Shown piece after piece: positions 33,400 to 41,594 of a DNA stretch of 64,000 nucleotides; positions within the stretch are counted from its first letter, which is position 1; every line of letters starts with the position of its first letter. The stretch is from Flammeovirgaceae bacterium UBA7330 (GTDB lineage Bacteria > Bacteroidota > Bacteroidia > Cytophagales > Cyclobacteriaceae): the NCBI GenBank assembly GCA_002471275.1, contig DKPQ01000014.1, positions 186,461-250,460 on the forward strand, in the 5' to 3' direction. The position numbers and the translations under genes were made by a program. The notes under the pieces were generated by a model. That model ran no database searches, was not told where the DNA came from, and worked only from the letters and a program-made list of their open reading frames with translations.

Positions 33400-34413
33400 A
33401 TGAAGAAGAAAATTCTCACCTTAATTTTCATTGTACTGGTTATTTTGATCCTTGCCAACATTAGGTTATTGGTCTATGGCATTCAGCAAGGCTGGGGACA
33501 ATTCAACATCATTTGGAATTCCATACCCATTGAGGATATTCTTCAGGACCCTAGCCAGCCCGACACCTTGAAGTCCAAACTTGAGTTCACCCTGAAAGTG
33601 AGGAAATATGCTGTTGAAAAGTTGGGTCTCGATGAGTCAGAGAACTATTTCACATACTATGATCAGGGAGGCAAGCCCATTTTGTGGAACCTCTCCGCTT
33701 CTGAGCCATTCGAACTCAAGCCATACCTCTGGAGATTTCCATTCCTGGGATCTATGCCTTATAAGGGATTTTTTGAGCTTGACAGGGCAAAAAAAGAAAG
33801 AGATAAACTTGTAGAGCAGGGATACGACACAAGAATACGCACGGTAAGTGGTTGGTCAACGCTAGGTATTTTAAAGGACCCCATACTGAGTAATATGCTG
33901 GAGCGCGGGGAAGGTCAGCTTGCGGAAGTGATCATTCATGAACTGGTCCATGCCACCATTTTTATTAAGAATGAGATAGACTTTAATGAAAATCTGGCCT
34001 CGTTCATCGGGGAATCAGGCGCGCAGCAATTTCTTAAAGACGAATTTGGTGATTCATCAACCTCCCTGATCAGCTACATCCACGAGCTCGAGGATAGTGA
34101 ACGTTTTAAAAGATATATGCTGGCAGGAACTAAAAAACTTGATAGTTTATATAATGAGACCATGGAGGAGCCCGAAAACATTAGACAACAACGCAAAGAT
34201 TCGTTGATTGTCAAAATTTCAAACAACCTGGATACGGTTTCATTCAACAACGAGAAGTATTATGGCATTTTTGATGAGAATCTACCTAACAATGCTTATT
34301 TCATGGCTTTTCTGAGATATCATTCCAAAGAAGATTCATTACGAAATGTTCTCGATACTTATGATGGCAATATTGCCCGGATGATCAAAGACCTAAAGTC
34401 ACGTTATGAGTAA
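33400..34413 (+). CDS. Putative aminopeptidase (COG4324 / Aminopep family), membrane-anchored
   Basis: A 337-residue protein with a hydrophobic N-terminus (ILTLIFIVLVILILANI), probably a signal anchor. The zinc site is H180-E-L-V-H184 with the downstream Glu of FNENLASFIGE (about E197) as third ligand, as in the predicted aminopeptidase family PF10023. VSGWSTLGILKDP lies upstream of it, as in other members. Proteins of this family are gluzincin-like, and no substrate has been fixed. It is divergent from recA across 227 bp; the downstream gene is a response regulator, 166 bp away, so probably separate. Confidence 0.85.
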   Translation: MKKKILTLIFIVLVILILANIRLLVYGIQQGWGQFNIIWNSIPIEDILQDPSQPDTLKSKLEFTLKVRKYAVEKLGLDESENYFTYYDQGGKPILWNLSASEPFELKPYLWRFPFLGSMPYKGFFELDRAKKERDKLVEQGYDTRIRTVSGWSTLGILKDPILSNMLERGEGQLAEVIIHELVHATIFIKNEIDFNENLASFIGESGAQQFLKDEFGDSSTSLISYIHELEDSERFKRYMLAGTKKLDSLYNETMEEPENIRQQRKDSLIVKISNNLDTVSFNNEKYYGIFDENLPNNAYFMAFLRYHSKEDSLRNVLDTYDGNIARMIKDLKSRYE

Positions 34414-34460
34414 ATTCGTTAACAAATTGTTACCATTTTAACATAAAATTGATTTCTCTT

Positions 34461-34468
34461 TAATTTTG
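34461..34468 (+). promoter_or_regulatory. Possible -7 box of the response regulator operon
   Basis: TAATTTTG is an exact TANNTTTG match about 110 nt before the regulator start. No TTG stands at 17-23 nt upstream, so support is weak. Confidence 0.3.
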
Positions 34469-34579
34469 AATATTATCGAGTGGAATTGAAGCAAGGATCA
34501 GTGAATCTCAAAATTGAGCTTGCTGGATTACCTGAATGTAAATTTTAGATTAACCAAGTTTTAATAAACAAATAACTTC

Positions 34580-35266
34580 ATGTCCAAGCACAATCAAAAA
34601 ATCCTTGTGGTAGATGATGAGGCAGACATTCTCGAACTGGTAAAATATAACCTCAGCAAAGAAGGTTATGAGGTCAAAACCGCTCTTGATGGAATCAAAG
34701 CAGTTGAGGTAGCCAGGTCCTTTGTGCCCGACCTGATCATCCTCGATATCATGATGCCAAAGCAAGATGGCGTGGAGACCTGCAGACAAGTACGGGAGTT
34801 GCCAGAGCTTGTCAATGTATTTGTTATTTTCCTTACTGCCCGCTCAGAAGAATACTCTGAAGTAGCTGCTTTTGAGATGGGGGCTGATGATTACATCACC
34901 AAGCCGATCAAGCCAAGGGCTTTGGTAAGTCGTATCAATGCACTCTTTAGAAGAGAGTCAAAGAAGAAAAAAGAGTCCAACAAGATCAAGATCGGAGACC
35001 TGATAGTAGACCGTTCAAGCTACACGGTAATGGCTGGCGAAAAGATCATCACCCTGCCTAAAAAGGAATTTGAGTTGCTTTTCTTTCTGGCACAAAACCC
35101 TGGAAAGGTATTTAGTCGGGATGAACTCTTGCAGAATATCTGGGGTACCGATGTATATGTGCTTGCGCGAACAGTTGATGTACATATCAGAAAAGTGAGA
35201 GAGAAAATTGGTGAGGGCTATATCTCAACCATTAAAGGCGTAGGCTATAAGTTTGAGATCAGTTAG
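34580..35266 (+). CDS. PhoB-like winged-helix response regulator
   Basis: A 228-residue OmpR/PhoB-family regulator. The receiver domain (1-120) has the acidic pocket D12-D13 in VVDDEADI, the phosphoacceptor D56 in LIILDIMMP, T of FLTARS and K of YITKPIKP. The DNA-binding winged helix (about 128-225) includes LPKKEFELLFFLAQNPGKVFSRDELLQNIWG and a C-terminal VDVHIRKVREKIG. It binds DNA as a dimer when phosphorylated by the kinase encoded next. The sensed signal is unknown, and no pst genes are nearby, so a phosphate role is not supported by context. Confidence 0.93.
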   Translation: MSKHNQKILVVDDEADILELVKYNLSKEGYEVKTALDGIKAVEVARSFVPDLIILDIMMPKQDGVETCRQVRELPELVNVFVIFLTARSEEYSEVAAFEMGADDYITKPIKPRALVSRINALFRRESKKKKESNKIKIGDLIVDRSSYTVMAGEKIITLPKKEFELLFFLAQNPGKVFSRDELLQNIWGTDVYVLARTVDVHIRKVREKIGEGYISTIKGVGYKFEIS

Positions 35267-35275
35267 ATTTAAGGT

Positions 35276-36352
35276 ATGTTGATCAATTCCAGGGCACTTG
35301 CCTTGTTGCTTGCCATCCTTATCTCAGTGATTACCACTGCTTTTCTTTCATTGGTAGACGAGGCACTAAGCGTTGCGCTGGTCATCTGTTTTTTGCTCTC
35401 ATTTTCTTCATCTTATATCCTCATTCGGATATGTCTTGAGTTTCTTTTTTTCAGACAGATCAAAGAAATCCATGATGCATTGCAGGATATCAAATCACAG
35501 GATCTATCTTTTGTCACCAAAGCCACCGGCATCACCTCAAGCCTCAATCCACTGAAGAGGATCAATAAAGAGATTTTTAATTATGCTGAAAAGAAACAGG
35601 CAGAAATCATTGAGCTTAAACGCATGGAAACCTTTCGCAGAGAATTCATTGCAGATGTTTCTCATGAGTTAAAGACCCCCATTTTTGCAGCGCAAGGATT
35701 TGTACACACACTACTTGACGGTGCTGTAAAAGATAAGTCTGTCAGGAAAAAATTCCTTAGAAAAGCTGCACGCAGCCTGGACGGACTGGATGTCCTGGTA
35801 CAGGATCTACTCACGATCTCACAGTTAGAGACAGGGGAAATCAAAATGCATTTTGAGCATTTTGACATCTGCGAACTGTGCAGGGAGGTTTTTGATCAAC
35901 TTGAAGACAAGGCTGAAAAAAGTAAGATCACACTAAAAATCGACCACCCGAAAAAGAAGCCCATGTTTGTCTTTGCTGACTACAGGCGTATCTACCAGGT
36001 ATTGATCAACCTGATCTCTAATGGTGTGAAGTATACGAAATCGGGAGGAAATGTCATTGTCCGATTTGAGGAAGAAAAAGGTGGTATCAAAACATCTGTG
36101 ATCGACAATGGACTTGGGATACCGGAGGAAGACATTGGCAGGATCTTCGAAAGGTTTTATCGGGTAGATAAAAGCAGATCCAAAGAAAAGGGAGGCACCG
36201 GGCTGGGATTATCAATCGTTAAACACATTTTGGAAAGTCATTCCACAACAATTGATGTAAAAAGTAAATTAAAAGAAGGCTCAGTCTTTAGCTTTGTACT
36301 CAAAAAAGGTAAAGCAGTAGAACATCGCTTTATCGCTGATGAGGAAGAGTAA
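35276..36352 (+). CDS. Sensor histidine kinase, minimal PhoR-like
   Basis: A 358-residue membrane kinase. Two transmembrane segments (about 6-27 and 31-50) come directly before the HAMP-less linker and the HisKA helix with H130 in ADVSHELKTP. N box QVLINLISNGVKYT, G1 DNGLGIPEED, F box FERFYRVDKSRS and G2 GGTGLGLSIVKH form the ATP-binding domain. Almost nothing protrudes into the periplasm (about four residues between the segments), and there is no PAS domain, so the stimulus must be sensed within the membrane or by a partner protein. It starts 9 bp after the regulator and overlaps the RluA gene by 1 bp. Confidence 0.93.
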   Translation: MLINSRALALLLAILISVITTAFLSLVDEALSVALVICFLLSFSSSYILIRICLEFLFFRQIKEIHDALQDIKSQDLSFVTKATGITSSLNPLKRINKEIFNYAEKKQAEIIELKRMETFRREFIADVSHELKTPIFAAQGFVHTLLDGAVKDKSVRKKFLRKAARSLDGLDVLVQDLLTISQLETGEIKMHFEHFDICELCREVFDQLEDKAEKSKITLKIDHPKKKPMFVFADYRRIYQVLINLISNGVKYTKSGGNVIVRFEEEKGGIKTSVIDNGLGIPEEDIGRIFERFYRVDKSRSKEKGGTGLGLSIVKHILESHSTTIDVKSKLKEGSVFSFVLKKGKAVEHRFIADEEE

Positions 36353-37083
36353 TGCATAAATATATCAAGGGCCTGAAGTTTGAAGACATTATCCTTAAGG
36401 AAAATGATCACTACATCATTATCAATAAGCCCCCTTACATCTCCACACTTGAGGACCGAAACGATCCTGTAGACATTCTCAAGCTGGCCAAACAATATCA
36501 TGGGGATGCACAGGTATGTCACCGCATCGACAAGGAAACCTCTGGTGTTCTGGTCATCGCAAAACACAAAGAAGCCTACCGCCATTTTTCAATTCTTCTG
36601 GAACGGCGCCAGGTAAAGAAGGTATATCATACTGTTGTTGATGGGATCCACGAATTTGAAAACCTGGAGGCTGATGAACCGATCCATTCCTCTACGAGTA
36701 AATCAAGGATTGACTTCCGAAATGGCAAGCCTTCTCTTACATTGATGTCAACGCTGGAGATCTTTAAGCTCCACACCCTATTAAAATGTTTCCCGGTGAG
36801 TGGTCGACTACATCAGATTAGGGTTCACGCAGCCTTTCACAATGCACCGGTCTGTGGAGATCCCGAATATGGTGGCAAAGACATTTACTTGTCTCAAATC
36901 AAAAGGAATTACTCTTTGGGCAAGTGGAAAGAAGAGAAACCTTTGATTGATCGGGTAGCCTTGCATGCTCACAATATTGCTTTTCAGGATTTTGATGGGA
37001 AAGAACAGGACATTATCGCTGTTGAAGCGCCATATCCCAAAGATTTCGACGTCTTGATCAAGCAATTAAGAAAATACCTATAA
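36352..37083 (+). CDS. RluA family pseudouridine synthase
   Basis: A 243-residue enzyme that isomerises uridine in rRNA or tRNA. HRIDKETSGVLVIAKHKEAY carries the catalytic Asp (HRIDxxTSG). FPVSGRLHQIRVH (GRxHQIR) and PVCGDPEYGG are the other family motifs. It lacks an S4 domain at the N-terminus and begins at EDIILKENDHYIIINKPPY, so it is closest to the short RluA/RluC-like class. The TAATG overlap with the kinase gene suggests co-expression of a modification enzyme with a two-component system. The target uridine cannot be given. Confidence 0.92.
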   Translation: MHKYIKGLKFEDIILKENDHYIIINKPPYISTLEDRNDPVDILKLAKQYHGDAQVCHRIDKETSGVLVIAKHKEAYRHFSILLERRQVKKVYHTVVDGIHEFENLEADEPIHSSTSKSRIDFRNGKPSLTLMSTLEIFKLHTLLKCFPVSGRLHQIRVHAAFHNAPVCGDPEYGGKDIYLSQIKRNYSLGKWKEEKPLIDRVALHAHNIAFQDFDGKEQDIIAVEAPYPKDFDVLIKQLRKYL

Positions 37084-37099
37084 TAATGTAGATAGGAGT

Positions 37100-37131
37100 T
37101 TTGCTTTTATAAAGGATTACTTCTATTTTTG
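37100..37131 (+). promoter_or_regulatory. Promoter of the rplM-rpsI-rpsB-tsf operon
   Basis: TTTG (37100-37103), a 20-nt spacer and TATTTTTG (37124-37131) fit the Bacteroidota consensus. The implied leader of about 48 nt includes complementary CTCC and GGAG segments (37134-37149), which could be part of an L13 leader structure. Confidence 0.65.
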
Positions 37132-37183
37132 TGCTCCCTTTTCAGGAGGGTATTAATTTATTGAATTAGAAAAACAAATCAAA

Positions 37184-37627
37184 TTGGATACTTTAAGTTA
37201 TAAGACAGTATCTCTAAATAGTGCCACAGTTGAAAAAAACTGGATCCTCGTTGACGTTGAGTCAAAGGTACTGGGTCGGGTAGCAAGTGAGGTAGCAAAA
37301 ATTATCCGTGGCAAGCATAAAGCCGGATACACTCCACATGTTGATTGTGGAGACAACGTGATCGTGATCAATGCGGATAAAGTGAGGTTGACGGGCAAAA
37401 AGTGGACAGACAAGCAATATGTCAGACACACTACATACCCTGGCGGTCAAAGATTTGAAACGCCACTTGCAGCAAAGGCTAAAACATCAAGACTTTTAGT
37501 TGAGAGAGCAGTAAGAGGAATGTTGCCAAAAAACAGCCTTGGTAGAAAGTTGTTCAACAACCTATACGTATATGAAGGAGCAGAACATCCGCATGAAGCT
37601 CAAAATCCAAAAGAAATTAAACTATAA
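37184..37627 (+). CDS. rplM: 50S ribosomal protein L13, TTG start
   Basis: A 147-residue large-subunit protein. The start is a TTG codon: the protein then begins MDTLSYKTVSLNSATVEKNW, which is the wording of Bacteroidota L13, and no ATG occurs in frame before residue 112. HVDCGDNVIVINADKVRLTGKKW and RGMLPKNSLGR are conserved blocks; the C-terminal EHPHEAQNPKEI is typical. It is first in the rplM-rpsI-rpsB-tsf operon, 6 bp before rpsI. The rare start codon may lower its translation relative to the other genes. Confidence 0.96.
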   Translation: MDTLSYKTVSLNSATVEKNWILVDVESKVLGRVASEVAKIIRGKHKAGYTPHVDCGDNVIVINADKVRLTGKKWTDKQYVRHTTYPGGQRFETPLAAKAKTSRLLVERAVRGMLPKNSLGRKLFNNLYVYEGAEHPHEAQNPKEIKL

Positions 37628-37633
37628 ACCTGA

Positions 37634-38020
37634 ATGGATATAATTAACACCATTGGGAGAAGAAAAACATCCGTTGCCAGGATTTACCTGCAAAGCGGGA
37701 ATGGATCTATTGTTGTAAACAACAAAGATCTGAAGGAATACTTCCCTTCTGAAATCTTACAAACAATTGTAAAACAGCCTATCATGACTGTTGATGTTGA
37801 CGGTACTTACGACATCAAAGTAAACGTAGACGGCGGAGGACCTGCTGGTCAGGCAGAAGCTACTCGATTGGCTATCAGCCGTGCTTTGGTTGAGATAGAC
37901 GAAGAGTTCAGACCAGCCTTGAAGAAAGAAGGTTTTATGACCAGAGATTCAAGAATGGTAGAGCGTAAGAAATACGGAAGAAGAAAGGCAAGAAGGAGAT
38001 TCCAATTCAGTAAACGATAA
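37634..38020 (+). CDS. rpsI: 30S ribosomal protein S9
   Basis: A 128-residue small-subunit protein. GRRKTSVARIYLQSGNG, VNVDGGGPAGQAEATRLAISRAL and the C-terminal KYGRRKARRRFQFSKR are the standard S9 elements; the last basic residues reach the P-site tRNA. It lies 6 bp after rplM and 6 bp before rpsB, with no Shine-Dalgarno sequence in either spacer. Confidence 0.97.
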   Translation: MDIINTIGRRKTSVARIYLQSGNGSIVVNNKDLKEYFPSEILQTIVKQPIMTVDVDGTYDIKVNVDGGGPAGQAEATRLAISRALVEIDEEFRPALKKEGFMTRDSRMVERKKYGRRKARRRFQFSKR

Positions 38021-38026
38021 GATTGC

Positions 38027-38791
38027 ATGGCTAAGATTGAATATAAAGACTTATTGGATGCAGGTGTTCACTTTGGACACTTAACCAGGAAATGGAATCC
38101 TAAGATGGCTCAGTACATCTTCATGGAGAAGAATGGCATTCATATCATTGACCTTAACAAGACCCTGGTTTGCATGGATGAAGCAGCTAATGCTTTGAAA
38201 TCCATCGTCAGGTCTGGAAGAAAAGTCATGTTTGTTGCTACCAAGAAGCAGGCTAAAGAAGCCATCGAAGGTGCAGCAAAGAAATTGAACATGCCATTCG
38301 TATCAGAAAGATGGTTAGGTGGTATGCTTACCAACTTCGCCACGATCAGAAAATCTTTGAAGAAGATGGCTAGCATTGATAAGCTCATGAAAGATGAAGC
38401 TTATCTGAACATGGCAAAGCGTGAGCGATTGATGATCACCCGTGAAAGAGAAAAACTGGAGCGAGTACTAGGTGGAATTGCAGACCTCAACAGATTGCCT
38501 GCAGCCCTTTTCGTTATTGATATCAAAAGAGAGCATATTGCTGTAGCAGAAGCTCAAAAGCTTAATATCCCGGTTTTTGCTATCGTAGATACAAACTCTG
38601 ACCCTACTGAAGTTGACTTCCCTATACCAGGTAATGATGATGCATGGAAATCCATCAACTTGATTACAGGTTATATCGCAAAAGCTGCTGAGGAAGGATT
38701 AGATGAGCGTAAGAAAGATAAAGAGGACGCCAAGCTGAAGGAGGAAGAGGACGAGAAGCGAGCGGTGGACAAAGAGGAGCAAGAAGCTTAA
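38027..38791 (+). CDS. rpsB: 30S ribosomal protein S2
   Basis: A 254-residue small-subunit protein. DLLDAGVHFGHLTRKWNPKM, FVATKKQAKEAI, SERWLGGMLTNFATIRKSL and VDTNSDPTEVDFPIPGNDDA are the conserved S2 blocks. After residue 225 there is an additional charged tail (Lys/Glu/Asp-rich, ending EEQEA), longer than in many bacteria. A long hairpin lies between this gene and tsf, so S2 and EF-Ts levels may be uncoupled even though they share an operon. Confidence 0.97.
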   Translation: MAKIEYKDLLDAGVHFGHLTRKWNPKMAQYIFMEKNGIHIIDLNKTLVCMDEAANALKSIVRSGRKVMFVATKKQAKEAIEGAAKKLNMPFVSERWLGGMLTNFATIRKSLKKMASIDKLMKDEAYLNMAKRERLMITREREKLERVLGGIADLNRLPAALFVIDIKREHIAVAEAQKLNIPVFAIVDTNSDPTEVDFPIPGNDDAWKSINLITGYIAKAAEEGLDERKKDKEDAKLKEEEDEKRAVDKEEQEA

Positions 38792-38818
38792 TACGCAAAC
38801 AATAATATTATCTTAATT

Positions 38819-38856
38819 AAAAATTGGACACGAATAGTATTCGCTGTTCAATTTTT
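38819..38856 (+). terminator. Hairpin/attenuator between rpsB and tsf
   Basis: A 17-bp stem (AAAAATTG with CAATTTTT, then GACA, then CGAAT/ATTCG, with one bulged C) has a 3-nt loop and ends in TTTTT followed by G. It has the A-tract/stem/T-tract layout of an intrinsic terminator, placed 28 bp after the rpsB stop and 38 bp before the tsf ATG. Partial readthrough would set the S2 to EF-Ts ratio. Confidence 0.7.
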
Positions 38857-38894
38857 GTTAGTGGACTACCCAAACATTAAAACTTATTCATAAA

Positions 38895-39725
38895 ATGGCT
38901 ATAACAGCACAAGACGTAAACAAACTAAGACAGATGACCGGTGCCGGTATGATGGACTGTAAAAAGGCGCTTACTGAGGCAGAAGGAGATTTTGACAAGG
39001 CGGTAGAATTATTGAGAAAGAAAGGGCAGAAAGTTTCTGCATCCAGAGCTGACCGGGAGACTTCAGAAGGAGTAGTATTTGCAAAGACTGTGAATGATGA
39101 TAAAAAAGGAATCTTGATTGCGTTTACTTGTGAGACTGATTTCGTAGCCAAGAATGAAGATTTTATCAAATTAGGTGAAGAAATCATCGAGGTTGCTGCC
39201 AAAGAAAATCCTTCAAGCATCGAAGCGTTGAAAGCTTTGAAGTCTGGAAACCTGACGATCACTGAAAAGATCACTGAAACCACTGGTAAAATCGGTGAAA
39301 AACTGGAAATCAGTAGCTACGAAGTATTGGAAGGCGAGCAAGTGGTGCCTTACATTCACCTGAACAGCAAACTTGGTGTTTTGGTAGCGTTGAACAATAC
39401 CAATGGAACAGACGTATCTGAAGCTGGTAGAGACGTAGCCATGCAAATTGCTGCTATGAATCCTGTGGCTGTTGACAAAGACGGTGTAGACGCGGCGATC
39501 ATCGAGAAAGAAATCGAAATCGGAAAAGAGCAGGCTCGTCAGGAAGGTAAACCCGAGCAAATCATTGATAAGATTGCACAGGGAAAACTTCAGAAATTCT
39601 TCAAAGAAAATACACTTTTGAACCAGGCTTTTGTAAAAGACAACAGCGTTTCTATCCAGCAATATCTGGATGGTATCAACAAAGGGCTGACTGTTTCAGA
39701 ATTTAAAAGAGTTGTGATCGGGTAA
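38895..39725 (+). CDS. tsf: Elongation factor Ts
   Basis: A 276-residue nucleotide exchange factor for EF-Tu. The N-terminal UBA-like domain has VNKLRQMTGAGMMDCKKAL; the core includes CETDFVAKNEDF, and the rest forms the EF-Tu contacting subdomains with VAMQIAAMNPVAV and the C-terminal module NQAFVKDNSVSIQQYL. It follows rpsB after a 103-bp spacer containing the long hairpin, and is closed by a strong terminator. Length is typical of Bacteroidota EF-Ts. Confidence 0.97.
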   Translation: MAITAQDVNKLRQMTGAGMMDCKKALTEAEGDFDKAVELLRKKGQKVSASRADRETSEGVVFAKTVNDDKKGILIAFTCETDFVAKNEDFIKLGEEIIEVAAKENPSSIEALKALKSGNLTITEKITETTGKIGEKLEISSYEVLEGEQVVPYIHLNSKLGVLVALNNTNGTDVSEAGRDVAMQIAAMNPVAVDKDGVDAAIIEKEIEIGKEQARQEGKPEQIIDKIAQGKLQKFFKENTLLNQAFVKDNSVSIQQYLDGINKGLTVSEFKRVVIG

Positions 39726-39747
39726 TCCGATTCATACCATAAACAAG

Positions 39748-39782
39748 AGACTGCAAAGGTTCACTTTTGCAGTCTTTTTTTT
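39748..39782 (+). terminator. Intrinsic terminator after tsf
   Basis: A perfect 10-bp stem AGACTGCAAA/TTTGCAGTCT with an 8-nt loop is followed by eight T residues. Confidence 0.92.
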
Positions 39783-39784
39783 GC

Positions 39785-40024
39785 CTAAACTTTCTTGTGT
39801 GTCCCATCGCAAAGCGGTCTGCTGCCGGTATGCTTGCACATGCAAAACCATACTTTTATTGACTCTTCGGCTTTAAAAACCTCCGGAGAAAATTCTGTCC
39901 CTTTATGTGAACCGTCACAAAAGGGCTGATTAGCGGATTGACCACAGGCACACCATGCATAGACTTTACCCGCTTTCAATTCTACCTCTCTTGGTTCTTT
40001 CGCTGCTATTTTTGGAGCTGCCAT
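39785..40024 (-). CDS. Double CDGSH iron-sulfur domain protein
   Basis: A 79-residue protein carrying two complete CDGSH-type [2Fe-2S] sites: C25-x-C27...C36-D-G-S-H40 and C61-x-C63...C72-D-G-T-H76. Each uses the Cys3-His ligation of mitoNEET-like proteins, binding redox-active clusters that can be transferred. Bacterial double-CDGSH proteins are of unsettled function. No signal peptide is seen, so it is cytoplasmic. The gene lies between the tsf terminator and the PQQ-dehydrogenase gene, with about 140 bp of noncoding DNA before it that includes an 11-bp inverted repeat. Confidence 0.93.
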   Translation of the reverse strand: MAAPKIAAKEPREVELKAGKVYAWCACGQSANQPFCDGSHKGTEFSPEVFKAEESIKVWFCMCKHTGSRPLCDGTHKKV

Positions 40025-40097
40025 GTTTTGAGTGTTTAGATTATTCTATTTAATTAGACAATCGGAATGGTGAAATTGTTTAAGTTAGTTTAAGACC

Positions 40098-40155
40098 ACA
40101 AAAGTTTAATCAGGATAAGCTTGTGATGCTTCACTCACTTCTGCTAAACTTTTGT
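40098..40155. repeat. 11-bp perfect inverted repeat with 36-nt spacer
   Basis: ACAAAAGTTTA (40098-40108) is the reverse complement of TAAACTTTTGT (40145-40155). It sits between the stop of the PQQ-dehydrogenase gene and the CDGSH start. It could be a long-loop terminator or the footprint of a very short repeat element. Confidence 0.5.
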
Positions 40156-40165
40156 AGCCTGGTTC

Positions 40166-41593
40166 TCACACCCCATCCGACCTTCGCAGCCTCACAATCC
40201 TACCTGGCATATCAAAAACCACATAGATTGCACCATTAGGTCCGGCACTCACCTGCCTTACCCTGCCGTAGTTTTTAAGCAGTGTTTGCTGGAATATCAC
40301 TTTATTATCCTTCACATTCAATAGCTGAACTTCCTCGAATCGTAAGGCACTGACCAGTAATTGATTTTTCCATTTGGGGAATTGATCTCCAGTATAGAAG
40401 TTTATTCCCGATACTGCTATCGAAGGTTTCCAATACCAGATCGGTTGTTCCAAACCATCCATACTTTCAAACTCACTGATCAACTCACCATTGTAATTGA
40501 TCCCATAGGAGATCTTAGGCCATCCATAGTTGAGTCCGGCATTGATCTGGTTTACCTCATCTCCACCCAACGGACCATGCTCAGCCACCCAGACTTTATC
40601 TGTTTCCGGATGAATAGTTAATCCCTGGGGGTTTCTGTGTCCCAAGGAGTAAATCGACCAAAGTTTATCTTTTGCACCATAGAATGGGTTGCTTTTTGGT
40701 ATGCTTCCGTCTTTGTGCAACCTGTGAATCTTTCCATTGGGTAGACTAAGGTCCTGTGCACGCTCGGACAATGAGCGATCTCCAATGGAAAGGTAGAGAA
40801 ACTGCTTTTTGTCAAAAGCAATTCGTCCTCCATAATGGATCCTGGTGTTTAAGTAGCTGTCATGTGGCGCTTCGTAAATCACCTCACTTTCTGACCATTT
40901 ATTATCAATGATCCTCCCCCTGACCACAGCAGTCATTGCCAGAGGAATCGTATCAGTTTCGCTCTTAATACCATGACTGAGGACTAAATATACCCAACCA
41001 GTTTGTTTATAATCAGGATCGATAGCTACATCCAGTAAGCCTCCCTGCCCGCCCCCGACTACTTCCGGTATCCCCTCAACAGGCGTTGGGTTCAGCTTGC
41101 CATTTTCAAAGACTCTGAGTCTCCCTGGTCTCTCGGTCACCAGAAAATGATCTTCAGCAAGAAACACAATCCCCCATGGGTTTTCTAACCCTTCCGCGAT
41201 GACCTCTGTACTCAACATGTAGTCCAATGTCTCTACGTTCTGAGGAATAACCTTATCCTCTTCATCAGACTTTACCTCATTGGTCATTAAGTAATCTGCC
41301 AGCCCCATGATTTCCTCATCATTAAAAACCGCACCCCATGAGGGCATACCAAAACTTGGATGGCCAAATTTGATAGATCTGAAGATGTCACTTTTCCTGG
41401 CTCCAAACTGCCATGAGCCATCTATCAGGCTCTGAGCCACACCGCCCTTAAGATCCTGTCCATGACAGGAAATGCAATATTGAGTGAATTGCTCAGGAAT
41501 TTGGCTACCCACATGCTGTCTATCCTGACAACCGATAATTAGTATTAAGCAGACCAAACTCCCAAACCATGCACCGTGTAGTACCGCCTTCAT
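40166..41593 (-). CDS. Lipoprotein cytochrome c / PQQ-dependent sugar dehydrogenase fusion
   Basis: The protein is 475 residues from the ATG at 41593, 1 bp after the previous stop. An upstream ATG at 41620 would overlap that gene and disrupt the signal, so I prefer 41593. Residues 1-21 end in a lipobox (LIIGC, lipidated Cys22). A cytochrome c domain follows with C40-I-S-C43-H44 and a later Met of FGMPSWG. Residues about 97-475 are the six-bladed glucose/sorbosone-dehydrogenase propeller (GHRNPQGLTIHPETDKVW, EHGPLGGDEVNQINAGLNYGWP). It would oxidise sugars in the periplasm and pass electrons via its haem. It is paired with the ManD-like gene. Confidence 0.9.
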   Translation of the reverse strand: MKAVLHGAWFGSLVCLILIIGCQDRQHVGSQIPEQFTQYCISCHGQDLKGGVAQSLIDGSWQFGARKSDIFRSIKFGHPSFGMPSWGAVFNDEEIMGLADYLMTNEVKSDEEDKVIPQNVETLDYMLSTEVIAEGLENPWGIVFLAEDHFLVTERPGRLRVFENGKLNPTPVEGIPEVVGGGQGGLLDVAIDPDYKQTGWVYLVLSHGIKSETDTIPLAMTAVVRGRIIDNKWSESEVIYEAPHDSYLNTRIHYGGRIAFDKKQFLYLSIGDRSLSERAQDLSLPNGKIHRLHKDGSIPKSNPFYGAKDKLWSIYSLGHRNPQGLTIHPETDKVWVAEHGPLGGDEVNQINAGLNYGWPKISYGINYNGELISEFESMDGLEQPIWYWKPSIAVSGINFYTGDQFPKWKNQLLVSALRFEEVQLLNVKDNKVIFQQTLLKNYGRVRQVSAGPNGAIYVVFDMPGRIVRLRRSDGV

Positions 41594-41594
41594 C

